A DNA stretch of 19,063 nt from an uncultured Clostridia bacterium. Its GTDB lineage: Bacteria > Bacillota > Clostridia > Christensenellales > Aristaeellaceae. The position numbers were made by a program, and so were the translations under genes. The notes under the pieces are model-generated. The model was not told the origin of the DNA. It saw only the letters and a list, made by a program, of their open reading frames with translations, and did not search any database. Each line of letters starts with the position of its first letter. Position 1 is the stretch's first letter. Location: positions 1 to 19,063 of the forward strand of contig CAKTYE010000050.1 of the NCBI GenBank assembly GCA_934631985.1, written 5' to 3'. This document shows, in pieces, positions 6,972-14,440 of this stretch.

Positions 6972-7979
6972 TTGAAAACGATCGCCCTGATCCTTGCGGC
7001 TGGTCGCGAAAACCAGATGCACTCTGAACGTGCCAAGGAATTGCATGAATTGCTTGGCAAAACACTGCTGGATACCACTGCAGAGACCCTGCGCCCGCTG
7101 GCTGGAAAAAGCATTGTGGTGCTGGGCCATCATGCGCAGGAGCTTACGCCTGCCCTGCCGGAGTGGTGCCTGAGCTGTGTGCAGGACTTTTCCCTCGGCT
7201 TCGGCACGGCAAAGGCCGTCATGGCGGCGCTGCCGATGATCGATGAGGACGCGCTGGTGCTGGTCACCGCAGGCGACAAGCCCTGCATTTCTCCAAACTC
7301 CTATCAGCAATTGTTGCATGCAATGGAGAATGCGCACTATCACGCCGCTGTGCTGTACGCGGATCAGCGTCATCCCGAAGGCTATGATCGCCTGATTTTT
7401 GATGGCGATGGCGATGTGAAGCGCATTGCACACAGCGCTGACTTGCTCCCGCCGGAGGAAGATATTCCTTCGGTGAACACGGGTGTGTATTGCTTCCGCA
7501 GCGAGGTGCTGCGTAAAGCCCTGCCCAATATGACCGCGGATGATGCAGGTGTGTATCATATCAGCGATTTGATTGGACAGATGGCGGATGCGGGTATGCA
7601 CATCGCCGCTGTTCCGGCAGAAAATCCGCAGGAAGCCAAGCTGATCGTCAACCGTGCCGATCTGGCGGAGGCTACGTCGTTCATCATTCGCCGTCACTGT
7701 GCAGCGCTGATGCGCTCCGGCGTGACGTTGCTAGATCCCTCGAACACTTATGTAGAGGGGGATGTGACCGTTGGACAGGATACGGTCATTTATCCCGGCT
7801 GTGTTTTGCAGCGCGGTACGGTGATCGGTTCCCGGTGTGTGCTGTATCCCGGCTGCCGTCTTGCAAGAACGCAGGTGGATGATGACGCTGTGCTGGAGCA
7901 GGTCGTTGCAGAGGACAGCAGTATTGCCGCAGGCGCAAAGGTCGGGCCATTTGTATGCCTGCGTGGGCAGAAGATATGA
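6972..7979 (+). CDS. GlmU-like nucleotidyltransferase lacking the acetyltransferase end
   Basis: Related to GlmU, the bifunctional enzyme making UDP-GlcNAc. The N-terminal Rossmann-type half is clear: LILAAGR at residues 6-12, SLGFGTAKAV at 74-83, AGDKPCI at 100-106 (D102 fits the metal ligand), SVNTGVYCF at 167-175 and IVNRADLAEA at 225-234. Residues 256-333 are left-handed beta-helix hexapeptide repeats ending in VGPFVCLRGQKI. Full GlmU is about 450-460 residues; this is 335 and stops before the region holding the catalytic Lys/His and acetyl-CoA site. The G-T-R of the signature LAAGxGTRM is replaced by E-N-Q (13-15), removing an arginine important in E. coli GlmU, while K22 remains. Start TTG 6972 lies 8 bases after AAAGGGG; an ATG at 6965 is out of frame. 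Uridylyltransferase activity is possible; acetyltransferase activity is very unlikely. Confidence 0.85.
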   Translation: MKTIALILAAGRENQMHSERAKELHELLGKTLLDTTAETLRPLAGKSIVVLGHHAQELTPALPEWCLSCVQDFSLGFGTAKAVMAALPMIDEDALVLVTAGDKPCISPNSYQQLLHAMENAHYHAAVLYADQRHPEGYDRLIFDGDGDVKRIAHSADLLPPEEDIPSVNTGVYCFRSEVLRKALPNMTADDAGVYHISDLIGQMADAGMHIAAVPAENPQEAKLIVNRADLAEATSFIIRRHCAALMRSGVTLLDPSNTYVEGDVTVGQDTVIYPGCVLQRGTVIGSRCVLYPGCRLARTQVDDDAVLEQVVAEDSSIAAGAKVGPFVCLRGQKI

Positions 7980-7984
7980 GCAAA

Positions 7985-8066
7985 TTTCCTGTACAAGGCA
8001 GGAAACGGACGATTAGGAAGCGAATAGCTGTTTTTTGCGGGGCGGGGCTGGTTCCTCCCCGCAAAA
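7985..8066 (+). other. two hairpins between the glmU-like gene and pth
   Basis: TTTCCTG (7985-7991) pairs with CAGGAAA (7999-8005) around 7 bases, and TTTTGCGGGG (8033-8042) pairs perfectly with CCCCGCAAAA (8057-8066) around 14 bases. Neither is followed by a T run on the plus strand, so they are not ordinary terminators. They may be mRNA processing or stability elements that uncouple pth-mfd from purR; that role is inference. No convincing promoter is visible in the gap. Confidence 0.45.
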
Positions 8067-8094
8067 TGGCGTTTTGGAAAAGAGGATGAATCCT

Positions 8095-8673
8095 ATGGAA
8101 AAGGAAAGCTGGATTGTCGTTGGGCTGGGAAATCCCGGCACAACGTATGCACATACACGCCACAATGCTGGCTTTGAAGTGACGGATCTGCTCAGCAGCC
8201 GCTGGGGCGCTCCGCTGACCAAGAAAAAGTGCAAGGCTATGCTTGCAGAGGTCAATGTCAAGGATAAGCGTGTGATTTTGTGCCAGCCGCAGACCTTTAT
8301 GAATCTGAGCGGCGAATGTGTGGCAGAGCTTTTGAGCTGGTATAAGGCACCGCTGGAACATCTGTTGGTGATTTATGATGATATTGACTTGCCGCTATCC
8401 AAGCTGCGTGTGCGCAAAAGTGGCAGTGCAGGGACGCACAATGGTATGCGCTCCATTATGGCAAATGTTCCTGGGCAGGAGTTTCCGCGCATTCGCGTGG
8501 GCGTGGGCGCAAAGCCGGAGGGCTGGGACCTTGCGGATTGGGTATTGAGCCGCTATGCGACCCGTGAGGAACAGGATGCGATGCACGATGCTTATGCTGC
8601 CGCAGCGGACTGCGTAGAAATGTGGCTGGACAAGGGCATCGACGAAGCCATGCAGCACTTTAACCATAAGTGA
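8095..8673 (+). CDS. pth: peptidyl-tRNA hydrolase
   Basis: Cytoplasmic esterase that releases tRNA from peptidyl-tRNA dropped by stalled ribosomes. All key family residues are visible, numbered from ATG 8095: VVGLGNPG at 8-15 with N13, catalytic H23 in TRHNAG, N70 in FMNLSG, the D95-D96 pair in YDDIDLP, and N116 in GTHNGMRSI. Length 192 residues is typical. Start choice: AGAGG at 8081-8085 is 9 bases from ATG 8095; the other in-frame ATG at 8086 directly abuts the SD and is unlikely. mfd starts 19 bases downstream, the usual pth-mfd pairing of Firmicutes. Confidence 0.95.
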   Translation: MEKESWIVVGLGNPGTTYAHTRHNAGFEVTDLLSSRWGAPLTKKKCKAMLAEVNVKDKRVILCQPQTFMNLSGECVAELLSWYKAPLEHLLVIYDDIDLPLSKLRVRKSGSAGTHNGMRSIMANVPGQEFPRIRVGVGAKPEGWDLADWVLSRYATREEQDAMHDAYAAAADCVEMWLDKGIDEAMQHFNHK

Positions 8674-8692
8674 CAATCATAAGGAGAGCGTC

Positions 8693-11600
8693 ATGTATCA
8701 GGGATTGCTGACTGGGGAAAAAACTGCCTCGCTGCAAAAACTGCTGGATGCACTGAACAAGGGGCAGACTGCTGCTGTTTATGACTTGCCGGAAAGTCAG
8801 GCGACGTATCTTGCCGCACTGCTGACCCGCACAACAGGCAAAAAGGTCTTACTGGTCTTGCCTAACGATGTTGCGGCAGGCAAGGCCGCCGAGGATGCGC
8901 AGCAGCTTGTCGGAAACATTTCAGCCTGCCTGCCCGGTGGTGAGATCGAGTTGGGACGTGGTGTTTCCAGCCAGGAAAGCGCATGGCGCAGGCTGGAAAC
9001 GCTGCAAAAGGTCGTCAGCGGGGAAACAATGCTCCTGTGCGCCTCCATGGACGCGATGATGCGCCGCATGACGTCCCTGGAGCCTTTCCATCAGGCGATC
9101 ATCCGTCTGGCTCCCGGCGACCGCATTGCACCGGATCAATTGATGCAGGATCTGGGCCGAATGGGCTATGAGCGCGTGGAAATGGTCGAGGGTAAGGGAC
9201 AATGCGCCCTGCGCGGCTCTATTATTGACTGTTATCCGCCTGCTGGCAGCGTGGCGCTGCGTCTGGAGTTTTTCGATGATGAAGTGGATTCCATCCGCAC
9301 CTTTGACTGCATCAGCCAGCGCAGTCAGGAAAAGCTGAAAAGCTGCGTGCTGTCTCCTGCCACGGAGACGCTGCTTCCTGAGAATGAGCTGAAGCAGGCG
9401 GCACAGCGGCTGCGGCAGGCTGCCGGTCTGCTTGGCAAGGATGTGCCGAAGGAAAAGCCGCTGTTTGACGATCTTCCTCCGCTGCCGGAGGATGATGAAG
9501 AACTTCCCTCTTTCTTTGACGAGCAGGTCACACCGCGCATGCAGTCTGCACAGCTTGCGGCGGACGTGGAACGGCGGGCTTCCCTGCTGCAAAGCGACGC
9601 CGACTTAATGGAAAGCGGCATGCCCATGAAACGCATGGCGGCGTGGCTACCCGTTATTGCTGCACAAACCAGCGCGGTGACGGACTGGTTCGATGCACCA
9701 ATTGTGCTGCTGGTGCAGCCGGATCAATTGCGTCAGCGCTGTGAGGAAAGGCGCATGGGCTTTGCAGAGGAGCTTCAGGGGGCATTGGAGCGCGGTGATG
9801 CAGTTCAGGCGCAGGAGCAGCTGTTCCTGAACTATGACGAGGTATTGGCAACACTCAAGGGCTGCAGCATTGCGCTGGTTTCCGAGTTTCTGCGCAGCCT
9901 GGGCGGCATTGAACCCGAGGTGATGGTGCAGCTTGGCAGCCGCGGGGTGGCAGGCTATCAGGGACAGGTCAAGACGCTTGCAGGCGACTGCGCCAAGTGG
10001 CGGCAGGAGGGATATTGCGTAGCGCTGCTATCCGGTGGCGTGGCGCGCGGCAAGCGCCTGACGGAAGCCTTGACGGCATTAAATACGCCGGTTACCTTCT
10101 GTGAGGAACTGAACAGCAACCTGATCCTGGGCGAAACACTTGTGCTGCCCATGACGCTTTCCAAGGGCTTTATTTGGCCCGAAGCACGTCTGGTGGTTGT
10201 TTCGGATACAGACCTGTACGGTGCAGGCTATCGCCGTGCAAAGACTCGGCGGAACAGCGGCGAACGCATCGCCACCTTCACAGATTTGAAGGTGGGGGAC
10301 TATGTTGTTCACGAGGATCACGGCGTAGGCATTTATCAGGGGACCGTTCGACTGCAAAGCGAGGGAACCTATCGCGACTACCTTGCCATTCAGTATCAGG
10401 GCAGCGATAAGCTCTATGTGCCGACCGAGCAGCTTGACCGTGTGCAGCGCTATATCGGTAACCCAAATGCTGCGCCCAAGCTCAATCGGCTTGGTGGCGG
10501 CGAGTGGCAGAAGCAGAAAAGCAAAGTCAAAGCGGGCTTAAAAGAGCTGGCGTTTGATCTGGTCAAGCTCTATGCTTCCCGCGAGCAGCATAAAGGGCAT
10601 GCTTTCGGTGCGGATACGGAATGGCAGAAGCAGTTTGAAGACCAGTTCCCGTATGAGCTGACCCCGGATCAGGAGCAGTCCGTGCGTGAGATCACCCGGG
10701 ACATGGAATCGGATCGGAATATGGATCGCCTGCTTTGCGGCGACGTTGGCTACGGAAAAACAGAGGTCAGCCTACGGGCGGCTTTTAAGGCCGTCATGGA
10801 TGGCAAGCAGGTGGCGATCCTGGCTCCTACAACGATTCTGGCTCAGCAGCATTACAACACGGTAAAGCACCGTTTCGAGGGCTTCCCTGTGGAATGCGAG
10901 GTACTTAGCCGTTTCCGTACTGCGAAGGAGCAGAAGGACATTCTGAAGCGGTTGAGCGAAGGCAAAATCGACATTCTGGTCGGTACGCACCGTTTGCTGG
11001 CGAAGGATGTGAAGTTCAAGGATCTTGGCCTGCTCATTGTGGACGAGGAACAGCGCTTCGGCGTTGCGCACAAGGAAATCATCAAAAACATGAAAAACCA
11101 GGTGGACGTGCTTACCCTGTCCGCCACGCCGATCCCGCGGACGCTGCACATGTCCATGGTAGGCATCCGTGACATGAGTGTGCTGGAAACGCCCCCGGAG
11201 GAGCGTCTTCCTGTACAGACCCATGTGGTGGAATACTCCGATGCAATGATCCGCGATGCTATCCTGCGTGAATTAAGCCGGGACGGTCAGGTGTATTTCC
11301 TGTATAATCGTGTGCATTCTATCGAGCAGTTTTACACCCGCCTGCGGGCGCTGGTACCCGAGGCACGCATCGGCATTGCCCATGGTCAAATGAAGGAGCA
11401 TGGCCTGGAAGATGTCATGATGGACTTCTACAACGGCAACTATGATGTGTTGCTGTGTACCACCATCATTGAAAGCGGTCTGGACGTACCGCGCGCAAAT
11501 ACGCTGATCGTCTTTGACGCGGATCGCTTTGGACTAAGTCAGCTATATCAATTGCGGGGACGTGTAGGACGCAGCAACCGGCAGGCATACGCTTACTTTA

Positions 11601-12337
11601 CCGTGCGGCCTGATAAGATGCTTTCGGAGGAAGCTGAGCAGCGGCTCAGCGCCATTCGCGAGTTTACGGAGTTCGGTGCGGGCTTCCGTATCGCCATGCG
11701 CGACCTGGAGATCCGCGGCGCGGGCAATCTGTTGGGCCCGGAGCAGCATGGACATTTGGCGACCGTCGGCTATGACATGTACTGCAAGCTGATGGAGGAA
11801 ACACTGCATGAGGTGCAGGGCGACCAGATGGTTGCCCCAGAGCTTGCGACCCGTGTGGATCTGAAGGTAGACGCCTTCCTGCCTGCCGATTATGTGCATG
11901 ATGAACGTCAGCGTATGGAAATGTACAAGCGCATTTCGTCGCTGCGCACAGAAATCGACCGCGAAGATATTGAGGAAGAAATGATCGACCGATATGGCGA
12001 TCTTCCCGCGCCGGTGGAAACGCTGCTTGACATTGCCCAAATGCGCGCTCTTGCTCAGCGTCTGGGAGTGTCGCAGGTACTGTATCGTGCGAAAGGGCAG
12101 CTTGTCATGCGTTTAGATCAGCGGTATATGCCGGACTTGAAGCTGCTAGCCCCTGCCATGGTGCTGGCAGATAAGCGCCTGTCCATTTCACCTGTACAGC
12201 CTGTTTCCTTGATCTTGAAGGAGCCGACACTACTGGAAAGCGGTATGCTGGTGGAGGGCCTTAAGGTGCTGAAGGAACTGGTTGTCCAGTTGGACAAGCA
12301 GATAGTGGAAGCAGCAAAGGTCAAAGAAGCTGAATAA
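8693..12337 (+). CDS. mfd: transcription-repair coupling factor Mfd
   Basis: Large ATP-driven translocase that displaces RNA polymerase stalled at DNA damage and recruits UvrA. Domain order is canonical. The UvrB-like D1-D2 region covers about residues 1-400 and carries an acidic stretch near residues 258-285. The CarD-like RNA-polymerase interaction domain is at about 525-590 (VGDYVVHEDHGVGIYQG from about residue 534). The RecG-like motor follows, with Walker A G683-DVGYGKT690, Walker B DEEQ at 784-787, LSATPIPRTLHMSM and RGRVGRSNRQAYAYF. The C-terminal D7 domain includes YVHDERQRMEMYKRIS. Length 1214 is slightly above the usual 1150-1180. ATG 8693 follows AAGGAG by 6 bases. A long terminator follows. 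Confidence 0.97.
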   Translation: MYQGLLTGEKTASLQKLLDALNKGQTAAVYDLPESQATYLAALLTRTTGKKVLLVLPNDVAAGKAAEDAQQLVGNISACLPGGEIELGRGVSSQESAWRRLETLQKVVSGETMLLCASMDAMMRRMTSLEPFHQAIIRLAPGDRIAPDQLMQDLGRMGYERVEMVEGKGQCALRGSIIDCYPPAGSVALRLEFFDDEVDSIRTFDCISQRSQEKLKSCVLSPATETLLPENELKQAAQRLRQAAGLLGKDVPKEKPLFDDLPPLPEDDEELPSFFDEQVTPRMQSAQLAADVERRASLLQSDADLMESGMPMKRMAAWLPVIAAQTSAVTDWFDAPIVLLVQPDQLRQRCEERRMGFAEELQGALERGDAVQAQEQLFLNYDEVLATLKGCSIALVSEFLRSLGGIEPEVMVQLGSRGVAGYQGQVKTLAGDCAKWRQEGYCVALLSGGVARGKRLTEALTALNTPVTFCEELNSNLILGETLVLPMTLSKGFIWPEARLVVVSDTDLYGAGYRRAKTRRNSGERIATFTDLKVGDYVVHEDHGVGIYQGTVRLQSEGTYRDYLAIQYQGSDKLYVPTEQLDRVQRYIGNPNAAPKLNRLGGGEWQKQKSKVKAGLKELAFDLVKLYASREQHKGHAFGADTEWQKQFEDQFPYELTPDQEQSVREITRDMESDRNMDRLLCGDVGYGKTEVSLRAAFKAVMDGKQVAILAPTTILAQQHYNTVKHRFEGFPVECEVLSRFRTAKEQKDILKRLSEGKIDILVGTHRLLAKDVKFKDLGLLIVDEEQRFGVAHKEIIKNMKNQVDVLTLSATPIPRTLHMSMVGIRDMSVLETPPEERLPVQTHVVEYSDAMIRDAILRELSRDGQVYFLYNRVHSIEQFYTRLRALVPEARIGIAHGQMKEHGLEDVMMDFYNGNYDVLLCTTIIESGLDVPRANTLIVFDADRFGLSQLYQLRGRVGRSNRQAYAYFTVRPDKMLSEEAEQRLSAIREFTEFGAGFRIAMRDLEIRGAGNLLGPEQHGHLATVGYDMYCKLMEETLHEVQGDQMVAPELATRVDLKVDAFLPADYVHDERQRMEMYKRISSLRTEIDREDIEEEMIDRYGDLPAPVETLLDIAQMRALAQRLGVSQVLYRAKGQLVMRLDQRYMPDLKLLAPAMVLADKRLSISPVQPVSLILKEPTLLESGMLVEGLKVLKELVVQLDKQIVEAAKVKEAE

Positions 12338-12345
12338 CCGTTAGG

Positions 12346-12395
12346 AAAAAGAAGTCTCCCACATGCAGCATTTGCATAGGGGAGACTTCTTTTCT
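12346..12395. terminator. bidirectional terminator between mfd and the minus-strand operon
   Basis: A perfect stem, GAAGTCTCCC (12351-12360) with GGGAGACTTC (12380-12389), is flanked by AAAA on the left (12347-12350) and TTTTC on the right (12390-12394), so it works in both directions. The loop can form a further small ATGCA/TGCAT pair. It ends mfd and probably also the peptidase-epimerase-DUF3795 transcripts. Confidence 0.88.
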
Positions 12396-12445
12396 TAGAA
12401 GCGATTATACACGCTTTCCCGTGCGGATGAATTGAATCAAGGCTT

Positions 12446-12772
12446 CTACATCATCAAAACATCATAGTCGCCATGTATGTCGTCACGGTGGTAAATAATG
12501 TCCAGCTTTTCGTTGCGTTCCAGACAATCCAGTAGTGCTGCTGTACCATAGCACTTCACAAATAGCGTGAACGCATAGGGATTTATCTTTTCCAGCAGGC
12601 CCTTTCGGCAGACTTCGGTGCAGTCGGAGCAGTGCGTTACCCCCTTTTCAGCGGAACAGCGGCGATTCTTGCACCAGGCCTTATCAGGGCATTGCCCGGA
12701 GTTGCATCCACCGCAGGCCTCGTTTTCTGAGCAAAGACAACAAGCGAGGCCACAACGGGCAATGCCAACCAA
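12446..12772 (-). CDS. cysteine-rich DUF3795 family protein, start uncertain
   Basis: Small cytoplasmic protein matching the DUF3795 pattern (CGLxC near the N terminus, CGGC, then C..C and EKGVxHCSDC). Its biochemical function is unknown; metal binding is suggested by 14 cysteines in 108 residues, 12 of them in the first 55. The C-terminal half (KINPYAFTLFVKCYGTAALL) has no cysteine motif. The TTG start at 12772 has no convincing SD and the frame closes just upstream. An ATG at 12785 (MKRE) lies 13 bases upstream in another frame, so a one-base shift may separate the natural start from the body. It is the last gene of the minus-strand operon, about 40 bases after the epimerase. Confidence 0.75.
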   Translation of the reverse strand: MVGIARCGLACCLCSENEACGGCNSGQCPDKAWCKNRRCSAEKGVTHCSDCTEVCRKGLLEKINPYAFTLFVKCYGTAALLDCLERNEKLDIIYHRDDIHGDYDVLMM

Positions 12773-12812
12773 GCTCTCGTTTCATGGCGGCTTCTTTTCT
12801 ATATATGCTGGT

Positions 12813-13697
12813 TCAAATCAGCGTAACTGTGAACCAGGTTTTATAGCACTGCCCAGCAGGAAGCAGCGTGACAAAAGGCTTATCCTCCATATTGCCGCTT
12901 TCACCAACGCATTCGGGCATACCGTGCCATGGCTCCAGACAAAGGTAATCTGCATTTGCATGGGGCTTCGTCCATACTGCAAATACTTCCATTTTAGGAA
13001 AATCAAATTGCAGTCCCTTGCCGCTTGTACGATGCACTAGCTTTACGCTGTGGCTTTGCAGCTCGGTAAAGAGCAGCGCGTCATGCTCGTCAAACAGCGC
13101 ATGGCGAAGAAGGAGTACTGCTGCATGATGGAAGCCAGGCAGATAGTCCCAACCTTCAATGAGCTTTCCAGTGGGAGCCAGCGCAATGCGCCCATCCTCT
13201 TTTTGCGGAAATATCAGCTGATAATCCTCAAACACTGCACCTGGTTCCATGGGGCAGATAAAGGCAGGATGTCCGCCCACGCAGAAGGGCATTGCTTCAT
13301 TAGAACGGTTCTCCACAAGGAACGTAGTCGTGTACCCTTCTGCAAACAGACTGTAGGTCACATGGAAAGCGAAATCGAAGGGATACATGGTTCGGGTTTC
13401 TTCATTGGCTTCAAAGACCAATTCCACAAAGTCCGCACCGCGCTTACCAACGTGGAAAGCTGCCGCACGGGTAAAACCATGCTTTCGCATAGGATAAATC
13501 TTTCCACCGATTTTAATATGGTCATCCTTTACGGAGCCGCAGATGGGAAAGAGGATCGGCGCATGCTGCGCCCATATCGCAGGATCAGCCTGCCAGATCA
13601 CCTCACGCCCATCAGCACCGTGAAAGGAGCAAATCTGTGCGCCGCAAAGCTGGACTTCTGCATGCGTGCTGCCGTATTGTAAAGAAATACGTTCCAG
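12813..13697 (-). CDS. aldose 1-epimerase family protein (LacX type), probable CTG start
   Basis: Galactose-mutarotase-like beta-sandwich enzyme, which interconverts the alpha and beta anomers of aldoses; the exact sugar is unknown. LacX-subgroup motifs are visible: APILFPICG, RKHGFTR, VENRSNEAMPF, GGHPAF and CLEPWHGMPE. The frame is open up to the stop codon of the upstream gene (TGA 13712-13710), and the residues before the first standard start (GTG 13601) clearly belong to the family (ERISLQYGSTHAEVQLCGAQ). No ATG, GTG or TTG exists in that stretch. GAGGAGG (13711-13705) is 7 bases before CTG 13697, giving 294 residues, close to the usual family length of about 290. ATC 13700 or ATT 13688 are weaker options. 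Confidence 0.85.
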   Translation of the reverse strand: MERISLQYGSTHAEVQLCGAQICSFHGADGREVIWQADPAIWAQHAPILFPICGSVKDDHIKIGGKIYPMRKHGFTRAAAFHVGKRGADFVELVFEANEETRTMYPFDFAFHVTYSLFAEGYTTTFLVENRSNEAMPFCVGGHPAFICPMEPGAVFEDYQLIFPQKEDGRIALAPTGKLIEGWDYLPGFHHAAVLLLRHALFDEHDALLFTELQSHSVKLVHRTSGKGLQFDFPKMEVFAVWTKPHANADYLCLEPWHGMPECVGESGNMEDKPFVTLLPAGQCYKTWFTVTLI

Positions 13698-13709
13698 GAT
13701 GATCCCTCC

Positions 13710-14354
13710 TCAGGCAATGCGATGGAGCAGATTAAAGTCCCGCGGAACGGACGCATCTACCCAGAACATGCCATAGCAACTATTTTCACCAACGACCAGC
13801 CCTGCGGCGTTCTTCACCAGATAATTGATCTGAGAATCCGGCAGCACCTCCTGGACAGCATCGCGAACCTTTTCCGAGGCGCTTTCGCTATAGCTGTCGA
13901 TTGCCAGGAACTGCCGCTTGCCGTTTACTTCCCGTGCTGCAACCAGCGCCACGATGTGGCCTACCCGCAGGTTGCACAGCGCTGCACCCTTTTCCACGGC
14001 AATGTGGTGATAGAGCGTCTCCAAGTCGTTGCGCAGGCCATCATCTGCATAAGTAAAGCCAAGTGAAGTGTTCTCGCCGCGTACCATCAGCGCATGCAAC
14101 AGTGCAGGACGATCTGTGCCGTCATCGCCGCGGCCGCCCTCTCGTACAGAAAAATCCGCCAAAGCTTCCGCACTGGGGCACTGACCTGTCAGCCATTGCG
14201 CTGCATGGCACAGCGCAAAGATGCCGCAGCCGGAATTTGTCAACGTTCCTTCTCCCTGATAGGGATACGGATGCGTCCAGTCTTTGCAGCGCTGGTTATG
14301 CAGCAAAAAGGTATGTTCGCCTAAAGCGACTTCTTTTACTTTTCCTGTAATCAT
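13710..14354 (-). CDS. C39-like papain-fold cysteine peptidase, cytoplasmic
   Basis: 214-residue protein with a papain-like catalytic layout: Cys43 in LTNSGCGIFALCHAAQWLTG, His133 in VGHIVALVA and Asp153 in FLAIDSY. This resembles peptidase C39-like domains, but there is no signal peptide, membrane segment or transporter domain, so it should act in the cytoplasm. The substrate is unknown, and an isopeptidase or amidase role is equally possible. Start ATG 14354 lies 8 bases after AAAGGAGGAG; an upstream ORF extension to 14405 crosses the SD and is unlikely. It heads the minus-strand operon with the epimerase, whose SD overlaps this gene's TGA, suggesting translational coupling. It is divergent from a small plus-strand gene 86 bases away. 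Confidence 0.75.
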   Translation of the reverse strand: MITGKVKEVALGEHTFLLHNQRCKDWTHPYPYQGEGTLTNSGCGIFALCHAAQWLTGQCPSAEALADFSVREGGRGDDGTDRPALLHALMVRGENTSLGFTYADDGLRNDLETLYHHIAVEKGAALCNLRVGHIVALVAAREVNGKRQFLAIDSYSESASEKVRDAVQEVLPDSQINYLVKNAAGLVVGENSCYGMFWVDASVPRDFNLLHRIA

Positions 14355-14377
14355 TCGAAAAGCTCCTCCTTTGCATT

Positions 14378-14395
14378 GCTGCGCACTTGCGCAGC
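14378..14395. repeat. inverted repeat in the divergent intergenic gap
   Basis: GCTGCGC (14378-14384) and GCGCAGC (14389-14395) form a perfect 7-base palindrome with a 4-base centre (ACTT), between the starts of the C39-like peptidase and the small plus-strand gene. It could be an operator shared by both genes or an RNA hairpin. No well-spaced -35/-10 pair is evident on either strand here. Confidence 0.4.
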
Positions 14396-14440
14396 CGCAT
14401 GGCATACATTGATGTTGAAGAAAAAAAGGGGGGATATATC

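Noticed and set aside
4761..7997. Recurring GTACAAG words at 4761, 4779 and 7991
   Set aside because: Only seven bases, three copies in unrelated intergenic contexts and no shared flanking sequence; likely chance.
12396..12448. TAGAAGC/GCTTCTA inverted repeat and a minus-strand TATAAT (12404-12409)
   Set aside because: No suitable -35 box, and transcription would run straight into the mfd terminator; part of the right arm is the DUF3795 stop codon.
12618..13682. Plus-strand ORFs opposite the DUF3795 and epimerase genes
   Set aside because: Shadows of minus-strand genes with clear family motifs and SD sequences.
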